Shown: in pieces, positions 41,333-48,957 of the stretch | Layout of the letters: every line of letters starts with the position of its first letter | How positions within the stretch are numbered: position 1 is the first letter of the stretch | DNA from: Croceicoccus estronivorus | GTDB lineage: Bacteria > Pseudomonadota > Alphaproteobacteria > Sphingomonadales > Sphingomonadaceae | NCBI RefSeq assembly: GCF_001625325.1 | Contig: NZ_JRQQ01000001.1 | Span: 1-64,000 of the forward strand | Reading direction: 5' to 3' | Length of the DNA stretch: 64,000 nucleotides | Program-made: the position numbers and the translations under genes | The notes under the pieces: model-generated | Database searches by the model: none | What the model was told of the DNA's origin: nothing | The model's input: the letters and a program-made list of their open reading frames with translations, nothing else

Positions 41333-42733
41333 ATGGCAACTGCAACCCTTCCGCCTCTTGAGGGCGGTGCCCCGTTCATCGGCCACCTTGCCCAATTCTT
41401 CAGGGATCCTGTCGCAGTTCTGAAACAGGGTTACCGCACCAAGGGAAAGCTCTTTTCTTTCAAGATCATGGGCCGCCGCATGAATGTCATGCTCGGGCCG
41501 GAAAACAACAAGTTCTTTTTCGAGGAAACGGACAAGCTGCTCTCCATCCGGGAGTCGATGCCATTCTTCCTCAAGATGTTCTCGCCCGACTTCTATTCCT
41601 TCGCCGAATCGGAAGAATATCTGCGCCAGCGCGCCATCATCATGCCGCGTTTCAAGGCCGCCTCGATGAAGCAGTATGTCTCCATCATGGCGGAAGAAAG
41701 CCTCAACCTCGTCAACCAACTGGGGGACGAAGGGGAATTCGATCTGATCCCGACACTCGGCCCCGTGGTAATGGACATTGCCGCGCACAGCTTCATGGGG
41801 CGGGAATTCCACGAAAAGCTGGGGCACGAATTCTTTGATCTGTTCCGCGATTTTTCCGGCGGGCTCGAATTCGTTCTGCCCTTGTGGCTGCCGACGGGAA
41901 AACAGATCCGCAGTCAGCGGGCAAAGCGCAAGCTCCACGCCATTCTACAAGGCTGGATAGACAAGCGCCGCGCCGAGCCCCTTGAAGAACCGGATTTTTT
42001 CCAGACGCTCATCGAAACCACCTACCCGGATGGCAGCCCGGTGCCGGACGAAATCATTCGGCACCTCATCCTGTTGCTGGTCTGGGCAGGCCACGAAACC
42101 ACCGCAGGCCAGGTCAGTTGGGCTTTGGCCGACCTCTTGCAGAATCCGGATTATCTTGCCGTGATCCGTGGCGAACTGGCCAGCGTGATGGGTGGTTCGG
42201 ACGGACACGACCTGAGTTGGGAACAAGCCGTCGCGATGCAGAAGATGGATCTCGCGCTGCGTGAAACGGAACGACTGCACCCCGTGGCCTACATGCTGTC
42301 ACGCAAGGCCAATGCCGATATCGAACGCGACGGCTATCGCATCCGCAAGGGTGACTTCGTATTGCTTGCCCCAGCCGTCACTCACCGGCTGGATGAGACC
42401 TTTACCGATCCGGACCGCTATAACCCGGAACGCTTCAACGCCGAACGGGAAGACGCGCAGATTCAATCCAACAGCCTGGTGGGCTTTGGCGGTGGCATGC
42501 ACCGCTGTGCGGGGGTCAACTTCGCGCGAATGGAAATGAAGATCCTGCTGGCCGTTCTGCTGCAACACTATGATATGCAGCTTCTGGACGAGGTTCGCCC
42601 GATAGCAGGGGCCAGCACCTACTGGCCTGCTCAACCTTGCCGCGTGCATTATCGCAAGCGTGAACGAGGCAATGCAGCGGGGGCCAATGTCGCCGCGTTG
42701 GCGAAGGCCGCAGGTTGCCCCGCACACGGCTGA
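41333..42733 (+). CDS. Cytochrome P450, CYP51-like
   Basis: The 466-residue P450 resembles the CYP51 (sterol 14-demethylase) clan. It opens with PPLEGGAPFIGHLAQFFRDPVAVL, then GRRMNVMLGPENNKFFF. The I-helix is VWAGHETTAG, the K-helix is ETER, and the heme loop is FGGGMHRCAGVNFARME with Cys392. Bacteria rarely make sterols, so oxidation of an imported sterol- or terpenoid-like compound is more likely than a biosynthetic role. It is followed after 25 bases by its own 2Fe-2S ferredoxin gene. The promoter carries direct repeats shared with the amidohydrolase operon. Confidence 0.87.
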   Translation: MATATLPPLEGGAPFIGHLAQFFRDPVAVLKQGYRTKGKLFSFKIMGRRMNVMLGPENNKFFFEETDKLLSIRESMPFFLKMFSPDFYSFAESEEYLRQRAIIMPRFKAASMKQYVSIMAEESLNLVNQLGDEGEFDLIPTLGPVVMDIAAHSFMGREFHEKLGHEFFDLFRDFSGGLEFVLPLWLPTGKQIRSQRAKRKLHAILQGWIDKRRAEPLEEPDFFQTLIETTYPDGSPVPDEIIRHLILLLVWAGHETTAGQVSWALADLLQNPDYLAVIRGELASVMGGSDGHDLSWEQAVAMQKMDLALRETERLHPVAYMLSRKANADIERDGYRIRKGDFVLLAPAVTHRLDETFTDPDRYNPERFNAEREDAQIQSNSLVGFGGGMHRCAGVNFARMEMKILLAVLLQHYDMQLLDEVRPIAGASTYWPAQPCRVHYRKRERGNAAGANVAALAKAAGCPAHG

Positions 42734-42758
42734 ATTCCTCCGACACGACAGGAAGCGC

Positions 42759-43091
42759 ATGGCAAAGATCACTTATATCCAGCCTGACGGCACGGCGCGG
42801 ACCTGTGTCAACTTCGAGGGTATGACCCTGATGCAGCTCGCCATCGGCAACCTTGTCGATGGCATCGATGCCTTGTGCGGAGGCATGCGGCAATGCGGCA
42901 CCTGTCACGTCTATATTCCGCCCGAATGGGTCGACAAGACCGGACCCGCCGGTGAAGAGGAGCAGGTGATGCTGGAAGCGCTGGAAGGCGTCGAAGTGCG
43001 CCCTACCAGCCGCCTGTCATGCCAGATCCAGTTGAGCGAGGAACTGGACGGTCTGGTGGTTGAAATTCCCGCGGACCAGCCGGGCGTATAG
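42759..43091 (+). CDS. 2Fe-2S ferredoxin (adrenodoxin type)
   Basis: The 110-residue ferredoxin binds one 2Fe-2S cluster through Cys40, Cys46, Cys49 and Cys88 (CGGMRQCGTC, then RLSCQI). This is the adrenodoxin/putidaredoxin arrangement that supplies electrons to P450s. The gene follows the CYP51-like P450 by 25 bases and is the obvious redox partner; it may also serve the P450 at 31071. The frame extends upstream to 42660, but the ATG at 42759 has AGGAAG before it and matches the family start. No ferredoxin reductase is in the window. Confidence 0.9.
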   Translation: MAKITYIQPDGTARTCVNFEGMTLMQLAIGNLVDGIDALCGGMRQCGTCHVYIPPEWVDKTGPAGEEEQVMLEALEGVEVRPTSRLSCQIQLSEELDGLVVEIPADQPGV

Positions 43092-43103
43092 CAGGTTTGC
43101 CCT

Positions 43104-44030
43104 CTAACTGCGCCCGGTGCGAGCGAGCAAGGCGCGGGTTGCCGTCATCAATATTGCACCGCGTTCCTTTGGCGACAGCCTCTCATCCGCCACGGAAGGT
43201 GCCTCTACTGCAATTCGCGCGGTTGCAGGAAGAATGGGGACAAGCGTATCGAGGTCAAATTGCCCCTGTCCCGGAGGAAGCCGCCCTCCGACCGCCTCTT
43301 CGCTGAGATCGGCAGGAGCGCACACCGGGCCGTCACTCAGCTGGACATGAAAAATGCGTTCGGGCGGCAAAGCGGCAATATCGGACCAGCGCCCACCGGT
43401 ACGCATGACATGCAGCGTGTCGATCGTTAAACCGACATCGTCTCCACTCGCTTGCGCCAGTGCCAAGGCGTCCGCCGGCGTCCGAATACTGGACATCGAA
43501 AAAGCCTCGATAGTCATCCGCGTTCCGGCCTCGCGAGAGATTTCCGCCAGGCGAGCCATGGAATCCTGCTGACGCGACGGTTCGCTGTCGAATGCCAGAG
43601 CATTGACGTCCCCGCCCAATTCCGCAGCCAGTGCCGCAGTACGCTCCATTATGCTCCAGTCAGGCGACGCGTCGAGCATGAAGGGCTCGACGACCCCGAC
43701 CTTCAATCCATTCGCCCGAAGCGCAGCGATTACCTCCTGCCGTGCGGGCAGATCATTCACCAGATCGCGATAGGGTCCAAGCGGCAAAGGCAGCACAAAC
43801 AAACTGACGGCCTCGCAATCAAGACTGCTGGCCACATCGATAAGGTCGAGAGCGGATATATCGCAGAGCGAAAGATGGTCGAAGCAGATACCTGTCATCT
43901 CCTCTGCTTCAGCCCTCCCACTGCTCGCGTCAACACCCTGTCCCCACAAAATCGAGTCGCGCGCCAGCCCATCATTTTCATTGTGCAACGCGGCAACGGG
44001 CGCCCCGGATAACGCATAGCGTTCGCTCAT
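43104..44030 (-). CDS. Sugar phosphate isomerase/epimerase-like TIM barrel
   Basis: The 308-residue protein has the barrel pattern of the xylose-isomerase-like family. GVVEPFMLDASPDW, TIEAFSMSSIRT, VGLTIDTLHVMRTGG, IFHVQLSDGPVC and IAVEAPSV supply the glutamate, histidine and aspartate metal ligands. A helix-rich N-terminal 45-residue extension may not be translated, and a shorter start at MTGICFDHLS is possible. It converges on the ferredoxin gene and diverges from the amidohydrolase operon. It shares the DLLHLMRSGG-type loop with the protein at 3561-4370, so the two may be paralogues for related isomerisations. Confidence 0.72.
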   Translation of the reverse strand: MSERYALSGAPVAALHNENDGLARDSILWGQGVDASSGRAEAEEMTGICFDHLSLCDISALDLIDVASSLDCEAVSLFVLPLPLGPYRDLVNDLPARQEVIAALRANGLKVGVVEPFMLDASPDWSIMERTAALAAELGGDVNALAFDSEPSRQQDSMARLAEISREAGTRMTIEAFSMSSIRTPADALALAQASGDDVGLTIDTLHVMRTGGRWSDIAALPPERIFHVQLSDGPVCAPADLSEEAVGGRLPPGQGQFDLDTLVPILPATARIAVEAPSVADERLSPKERGAILMTATRALLARTGRS

Positions 44031-44059
44031 TCCGCCAGCTTTACGAAGGCATCATTATC

Positions 44060-44087
44060 TGACCCTTTGAGTATCACTTTTCGCTAC
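44060..44087. promoter_or_regulatory. Repeat elements upstream of the amidohydrolase/Coq4-like operon
   Basis: TCACTTTTCGCTAC at 44074-44087 matches TCACTTTTCGATAC at 41216 in 13 of 14 bases. A weaker copy, TGACCCTTTGAGTAT, precedes it at 44060. They lie about 110 bases before the ATG at 44199. Confidence 0.45.
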
Positions 44088-44198
44088 AATTCATGGTTCC
44101 GATTTTGCCGAATACAGAGGCGGAGGTTACTCTCCGCGCACTGGCTGGGGCATGCCAACAGGGCAGCCCGGCCCGAATATATTTTGGGAGAGTTTTGA

Positions 44199-45944
44199 AT
44201 GAACGACATGCTGATCAGGAACGGTACCGTTGTGGACGGCACTGGTGCCCCAGCTTTCAAGTCGGATGTGCGTATCCGCGACGGCGTTATTGCCGAAGTG
44301 GGCGAAGGCCTAGAACAACATAAGGGCGAACGCGTTTTCGATGCGACGGATTGCTACGTCACGCCCGGCTTCATCGAAAGCCACACGCACTATGACGCCA
44401 GCATGTGGTGGCAGCCCGACCTCGATCCCCTGCCCGGCTACGGCGCTACGACCATGATCCTGGGCAACTGCGGCTTCACCATGGCCCCGCTTCATCCGAC
44501 GCAGGAAGCCAAGGACGAAGTAATCGGGATCTTCTCGTTCTTCGAAGACATTCCGCTTGAACCATTCAAGCAGAACGTGAGCTGGGACTGGAGCACCTGG
44601 TCCGAATATCGCCAATCGTTCGAAAAGAATGTCCACGTGCCGCTCAACTATGCCAGCTTCGTCGGCCACATTCCGCTGCGCATTGCGGCGATGGGCCTCG
44701 ATGCATGGAACCGCGCAGCAACGCCGGAAGAAATCGCCAAGATGGCCGAATTGCTCGACGACGCTCTGGCCGCCGGTGCCCTGGGCCTGTCGGACAACAT
44801 GCACGACCATGACGGCAACGATCGTCCCGTCCCCTCGCTGATGGCCGACGATGCCGAATTCACTGCTCTGTTTGACGTAATGGATCGCTATCCCAACACC
44901 TGCTATCAGGTAATCGTCGATACCTTCATGCGGATGACCGGACCGGCCAATCTCAAGCGGCTGGAAAAATTGCTCGCAGGACGCAATATCCGCGTCCAGA
45001 TTGCCGGGGCTATCCCGACACTCGAATTCCAGAAGCAGATCCTTCCTGCCATGCAGGAAAGCGTGAAGTCCATGCGTGACGCCGGCATCGACGTGTGGCC
45101 CGGCTATGCCCACGTTTCCCCCACATCGACGCTCAGCCTCGTGAAATCGCTGATCTTCGCCCAGTCGAACGACTACGTCTGGCACGAAGTGGTGCTGGCC
45201 GATTCACATGACGAGAAGCGTCGCCTGCTGGCTGACCCCGAATGGCGCGCGCGCGCTCGTGACAGCTGGGACAACCAGGCCTGGGATCACTCGCCGATGA
45301 AGAACCCGCAGGAACTCTTCCTGCTCGATAGCGAGAACGGCACCGGCCCGACCAACATCACGCTCAAGGAATATGCCGACAGCCGTGGCCTGCACCGTAG
45401 CGATGCCATGGCCGACTGGATCCTCGAAAACGGCACATTGTCGACCGTTCATATGGCACCGTTCCCCAAGGACGAAGAACTGACTGTCGAACTGATGCGC
45501 GACCGGAAGACGGTCGGCAACGTTTCGGACGCCGGCGCGCACCTGCAGATGCTGTGCGGCGGCGGCGAAAACGCCTTGCTGCTGACGAAATACGTTCGCG
45601 AAGAAAAGAAGATCACGCTGGAAGAAGCTATTCACGTGATGACGGGCAAGCTCGCCCAGCACTTCTTCCTCAACGATCGCGGCGTGATCGCGCCCGGCAA
45701 GCGGGCCGACATCGCCGTGTTCAACTTCGACGAGATCGAACGTGCCCAGATGGAGAAGGCCTGGGATATGCCGGATGGCAAGGGTGGCACCATGTGGCGC
45801 TTCACCCGCAAGCCGATGCCGACCCGGCTGACGCTGGTGAACGGCGTGCCGACGTTCGAGAATGGAGCCTACACCGGCACCAAGCCGGGCCAGTTCCTCT
45901 CACCTGCAAATGAAAATGCCGCAGTTGCGGTTGCCGCGGAGTAA
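44199..45944 (+). CDS. D-aminoacylase-type amidohydrolase (module 1)
   Basis: The 581-residue protein belongs to the N-acyl-D-amino-acid deacylase/amidohydrolase 3 group. It starts with the strand LIRNGTVVDGTGAPAF and has the metal motif HTH (His62, His64) in GFIESHTHYD. A GNCGFTMAPLHP loop and C-terminal GVIAPGKRADIAVFNFDEI follow. It could hydrolyse a C-N or other bond; relatives in catabolic clusters act on cyclic imides, hydantoins or lactams, and a C-C bond is not excluded. GGGAGAG precedes the ATG. It is five bases before a Coq4-like gene. A paralogue at 56712-58472 sits beside the second Coq4-like gene. Confidence 0.85.
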   Translation: MNDMLIRNGTVVDGTGAPAFKSDVRIRDGVIAEVGEGLEQHKGERVFDATDCYVTPGFIESHTHYDASMWWQPDLDPLPGYGATTMILGNCGFTMAPLHPTQEAKDEVIGIFSFFEDIPLEPFKQNVSWDWSTWSEYRQSFEKNVHVPLNYASFVGHIPLRIAAMGLDAWNRAATPEEIAKMAELLDDALAAGALGLSDNMHDHDGNDRPVPSLMADDAEFTALFDVMDRYPNTCYQVIVDTFMRMTGPANLKRLEKLLAGRNIRVQIAGAIPTLEFQKQILPAMQESVKSMRDAGIDVWPGYAHVSPTSTLSLVKSLIFAQSNDYVWHEVVLADSHDEKRRLLADPEWRARARDSWDNQAWDHSPMKNPQELFLLDSENGTGPTNITLKEYADSRGLHRSDAMADWILENGTLSTVHMAPFPKDEELTVELMRDRKTVGNVSDAGAHLQMLCGGGENALLLTKYVREEKKITLEEAIHVMTGKLAQHFFLNDRGVIAPGKRADIAVFNFDEIERAQMEKAWDMPDGKGGTMWRFTRKPMPTRLTLVNGVPTFENGAYTGTKPGQFLSPANENAAVAVAAE

Positions 45945-45949
45945 AATCG

Positions 45950-46837
45950 ATGGACACGCAAGCACAAGTTGGTGAAGGTGAACGCGCCTATTTCAACGGC
46001 GCCATCCGCAAGATCGAAACGGATAGTTCGGTCCTTATCAGTTCGTCCAAATACCTGAACAACCCGGAACTTCGTGCGCTGATCGCGCAGGAAATGCTCC
46101 GGCGGAACGGTGGTGATCTGCCCAACACAGCGTATATCCCGGAAGTGGTACAGATCCTCCAGAACTTGGAAGACATGCCTGCGATCATGCAGCTGTTCGA
46201 AGAAGAAAAGGCTCGTTTGCCTGAATTCCGCGAATGGTTGGGAAACCGCAATCTGGCCAATTTCACCAAGGATGAAGTGAAGGATTGCGCACCGGGCACG
46301 CTCGGCGCGATGCTGCACCATTTCATGGTGGAAAGCGGTTACGAACTCGACATCTTCTATCGCGAAGTTCAGGTGGTGAACGATTTCACCTTCTACCTGC
46401 GCCAGACCGCTCTGACCCACGATATCGAGCACATGATTACAGGGTTTGGTCCGAACCATGGCGGGGAAATTGCCTTGCTCAATGCCAATCTGCATGCGCG
46501 GATGCGGTATTTCCGGCCTGAGCTGGCATCATACTTCAACCGCGTGCAGACCTACCTCAAGGCCAAGACGATCATGAAGGACGGCCTGCACTATCCTGTA
46601 TCCTCGGCTCTCAATCTGGAAGCCGAATATCAGGGTGCGGTTCAGGGACGGAACTGGAAAGTGCCGCTGATGATTGTCGACTGGCGCAAGTATGTCGATT
46701 GGAAGATCGAGGACATCCGCGAAGAACTCGGCATCTTCCCCGTCATTCCGGAAGGTATGTGGGACGATACGAACAAGCTGTGTGACGAGGGTAACCCGGA
46801 CTTCGAACAGCCGGCCATGATGGTTGCGGCCGAATAA
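45950..46837 (+). CDS. Coq4-like protein (module 1)
   Basis: The 295-residue protein matches the Coq4 family. A conserved N-terminal segment (SSSKYLNNPELRALIAQEML) leads to the metal-binding motif HDxxHx11E with His157, Asp158, His161 and Glu173 in LTHDIEHMITGFGPNHGGE. In ubiquinone synthesis Coq4 organises the complex and, as recalled, carries out oxidative decarboxylation of the ring. Nothing around this gene belongs to ubiquinone synthesis; it is coupled to an amidohydrolase with a five-base gap and follows a P450/ferredoxin pair. Its paralogue at 55864-56715 shares the motif and the NN/SSSKYLNN block. A ring decarboxylase or substrate-binding role in catabolism is inferred. Confidence 0.82.
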   Translation: MDTQAQVGEGERAYFNGAIRKIETDSSVLISSSKYLNNPELRALIAQEMLRRNGGDLPNTAYIPEVVQILQNLEDMPAIMQLFEEEKARLPEFREWLGNRNLANFTKDEVKDCAPGTLGAMLHHFMVESGYELDIFYREVQVVNDFTFYLRQTALTHDIEHMITGFGPNHGGEIALLNANLHARMRYFRPELASYFNRVQTYLKAKTIMKDGLHYPVSSALNLEAEYQGAVQGRNWKVPLMIVDWRKYVDWKIEDIREELGIFPVIPEGMWDDTNKLCDEGNPDFEQPAMMVAAE

Positions 46838-46862
46838 CACCGCACAAGAGCCGTACGAAATG

Positions 46863-46892
46863 AAAGGGCGGGCCGCCGGTTCGCCCTTTTTT
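46863..46892 (+). terminator. Rho-independent terminator after the Coq4-like gene
   Basis: AAAGGGCG (46863-46870) pairs with CGCCCTTT (46882-46889), followed by a T-run. It ends the amidohydrolase/Coq4-like transcript. The rest of the 248-base gap to 47085 is the promoter region of the regulators, with no other feature seen. Confidence 0.85.
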
Positions 46893-47085
46893 CGCGGGCT
46901 GCACGCAAAAATTCCCGCACCTGGGAGCAGCGATCCAGAACCAGCGCCTGCAACGTCCTTGACGAACATGGGGATATTGCGTTTGTCTGACTGGTCGCGA
47001 AACCCAACAGTGCATAGTTTATAGCCGACTCAGGTTTGCCGCTGTGCAGGTCTCTAACTGAAAACAGCCAGGCATACGGAGGGGC

Positions 47086-47553
47086 ATGACACAGAAGTTT
47101 AATTTCGACGCGACTGACCGGTCAATCGTGGAACTGCTGCGCCACAACGGGCGCGCTACGAACCAGCAGATCGCGGAAAAACTTGGCCTTACCGCAACCA
47201 CTGTTTCATCGCGCATAAAGCGGATGGAAGACGCCAATCAGTTGCGCGTCGTCGCCGTGTCGGATTTCGCAGCGCACGGGTTCAGCTTCCTCATGGAGGT
47301 GGCGATCGAGGTTGATGGCCGCCCGGCGTCCGAAGTCGCGCAGGAACTTGCCGCATTTCCCGAAGTCTTTGCCGTACACCTCGTAACGGGGCGGTACGAA
47401 ATAGACATGCTCGTCGCACTGAGAGATTTTGACGATCTGTCCCATCTCCTGCTGGACAAGTTTTCGCAAATCCATGGGATACGCTCCATGACCCCGGCAA
47501 TTGTCGTCGATATCATCAAGTATCAGTTCGACATCGCTCCCATCGAGGCTTGA
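47086..47553 (+). CDS. Lrp/AsnC-family regulator
   Basis: The 155-residue protein has the AsnC-type N-terminal HTH (IVELLRHNGRATNQQIAEKLGLTATTVSSRIKRME) and a C-terminal RAM domain with HLVTGRYEIDMLVAL that binds small effectors. ACGGAGG precedes its ATG. It is followed after ten bases by a second AsnC-type gene, so both are probably cotranscribed. It follows the amidohydrolase/Coq4-like operon, separated by a terminator, and may regulate that operon or the SDR/OYE genes downstream. Confidence 0.88.
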   Translation: MTQKFNFDATDRSIVELLRHNGRATNQQIAEKLGLTATTVSSRIKRMEDANQLRVVAVSDFAAHGFSFLMEVAIEVDGRPASEVAQELAAFPEVFAVHLVTGRYEIDMLVALRDFDDLSHLLLDKFSQIHGIRSMTPAIVVDIIKYQFDIAPIEA

Positions 47554-47563
47554 GAGGCGGCAT

Positions 47564-48055
47564 ATGGCAACGATTCAACTCGACGACCTGGACCGCCAGC
47601 TGATCGAACAGCTGGGCCGCGATGCACGGGTGTCCAATCGCAAGATTGCGGCCGAACTCGGCGTGACAGAAGGCACCGTTCGCGGACGGATCAAACGGCT
47701 GCAGCAGGAAAGACTGATTGCTTTCACTGCGATCACAGGCCTGGAAATGGAAGCGAAATCACGGCTCGCTTTCCTCAGCATTCAGGCTGATGTCGATAAC
47801 GTGCGCGCTATCGGGCGGCAGATTTCGGAGTTACCCCTCATCAATGGGGTCATGATCACTATGGGCCAGTTCAACATTCTGGCTATTTGCCTGTTCGACG
47901 AACTGGATTGCCTGGTAAATGTGGCATCTGACAAGATCTTGTCCCTGCCCGGCGTCCATCACGTGGAAACCTCAATTGCGGTCAAGACCTTCAAATACAA
48001 CACACGCGTCGCCCGCATTACGGAGGACGGCCTGATAACCGGCCTCAACCGCTGA
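47564..48055 (+). CDS. Lrp/AsnC-family regulator
   Basis: The 163-residue protein again has the AsnC HTH (LIEQLGRDARVSNRKIAAELGVTEGTVRGRIKRL) and a RAM domain (VMITMGQFNILAICLFDELD). It is clearly distinct in sequence from its neighbour, so it is an ancient paralogue rather than a recent duplicate. GAGAGGCGG precedes the ATG at 47564. Two AsnC-type proteins from one transcript could form mixed octamers or regulate two operons. The effector is not evident. Confidence 0.88.
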   Translation: MATIQLDDLDRQLIEQLGRDARVSNRKIAAELGVTEGTVRGRIKRLQQERLIAFTAITGLEMEAKSRLAFLSIQADVDNVRAIGRQISELPLINGVMITMGQFNILAICLFDELDCLVNVASDKILSLPGVHHVETSIAVKTFKYNTRVARITEDGLITGLNR

Positions 48056-48075
48056 TCCCTGCTTTGGCCTGTCCG

Positions 48076-48107
48076 AAGGGCAGGAGTGAAAGCGCACTCC
48101 CGCCCTT
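48076..48107. terminator. Hairpin between convergent genes
   Basis: AAGGGCAGGAGTG (48076-48088) pairs with CACTCCCGCCCTT (48095-48107) with one mismatch and a 6-base loop. It lies between the second AsnC gene and the minus-strand SDR and could end both transcripts. Confidence 0.7.
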
Positions 48108-48116
48108 CCGCTCCGA

Positions 48117-48872
48117 TCAGAATACAGTCGCACCGCCATCGACAACCAGAGGCAGGCCAGTGACAAAGCTTGCTTCATTCGAACATAGCCAGACAACCGC
48201 GGCTGCGATTTCGCTCGCTTCCCCCATCCGGCCCATCGGCGTCATTCCCTCGATAATCTGCCTGACGGCCGGGTCGGCCGCGGCCTCTGCGCTCATCGGT
48301 GTGTCGATCACACCGGGGCAAACCGCATTGACCCGAATACCATTCTTGGCCCACCGCAAGGCCCCATGGCGGGTCAGCCCGACGACGCCATGCTTGGACG
48401 CCGTGTAAGCAGGTTGACCGCCGTTTCCGACCAAGCCGTTGATTGAGGCCGTATTCACAATGGCCCCGCCACCGTTTTGTAGCATGACCTCAGCCTCTTC
48501 ACGCATGCACAACATCACACCAGTCAGGTTGATCCCAATACTGAGATCCCAGTTTTCATCTTCGTATTCATCTGCCCCAGGGCGATTGATCCCGGCATTG
48601 TTGAACGCATAATCCAGGCGTCCAAAAGTCTTCAAAGCCGCTGCAACCATGGCTTTGACCTGATCTCCGTCGCTCACGTCGCAATGCTGGAACGCCGCTT
48701 TGCCACCCTGCGCCTCAATCAAGGCGACCGTCTCCGTCCCATTGCCGTCATGGACGTCACTGACCAGCACAGCAGCCCCGGAATGGGCGAAGGCCAATGC
48801 AGTCGCGCGGCCGATCCCGCCGCCGCCGCCAGTCACGAGCGCAACCTTGCCATCCATTCCATAATTGATCAT
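48117..48872 (-). CDS. SDR-family oxidoreductase
   Basis: A 251-residue classical SDR with TGGGGGIG, SDVHD, FNNAGINRPG, a catalytic serine in NTASINGLVGNGG, YTASK and VNAVCPG, ending LPLVVDGGATVF. The full canonical set makes an NAD(P)-dependent alcohol dehydrogenase or ketoreductase nearly certain; cyclohexanol-type and hydroxysteroid dehydrogenases both fit this length. GGAGAG precedes the ATG. It is divergent from an Old Yellow Enzyme gene across an 85-base promoter containing two palindromes. Confidence 0.9.
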   Translation of the reverse strand: MINYGMDGKVALVTGGGGGIGRATALAFAHSGAAVLVSDVHDGNGTETVALIEAQGGKAAFQHCDVSDGDQVKAMVAAALKTFGRLDYAFNNAGINRPGADEYEDENWDLSIGINLTGVMLCMREEAEVMLQNGGGAIVNTASINGLVGNGGQPAYTASKHGVVGLTRHGALRWAKNGIRVNAVCPGVIDTPMSAEAAADPAVRQIIEGMTPMGRMGEASEIAAAVVWLCSNEASFVTGLPLVVDGGATVF

Positions 48873-48902
48873 GCATTCTCTCCAGTGAATCGCGAAGAAC
48901 CG

Positions 48903-48927
48903 GGATTAATCCGGTGCGCAAATTGCG
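48903..48927. promoter_or_regulatory. Two adjacent palindromes in a divergent promoter
   Basis: GGATTAATCC (48903-48912) is a perfect 10-bp palindrome and CGCAAATTGCG (48917-48927) a perfect 5-bp inverted repeat around one base. Both lie in the 85-base gap between the SDR and the Old Yellow Enzyme gene and are candidate operators, perhaps for one of the AsnC-type proteins encoded just upstream. Confidence 0.45.
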
Positions 48928-48957
48928 GCAATTGGCAAAATTTTCTTGGGAATACGG

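Noticed and set aside
45950-46837. Assignment of the Coq4-like gene to ubiquinone biosynthesis.
   Set aside because: No other ubiquinone gene is nearby, it is coupled to an amidohydrolase and a second paralogue has the same kind of partner, so a housekeeping role is less likely, though not excluded.
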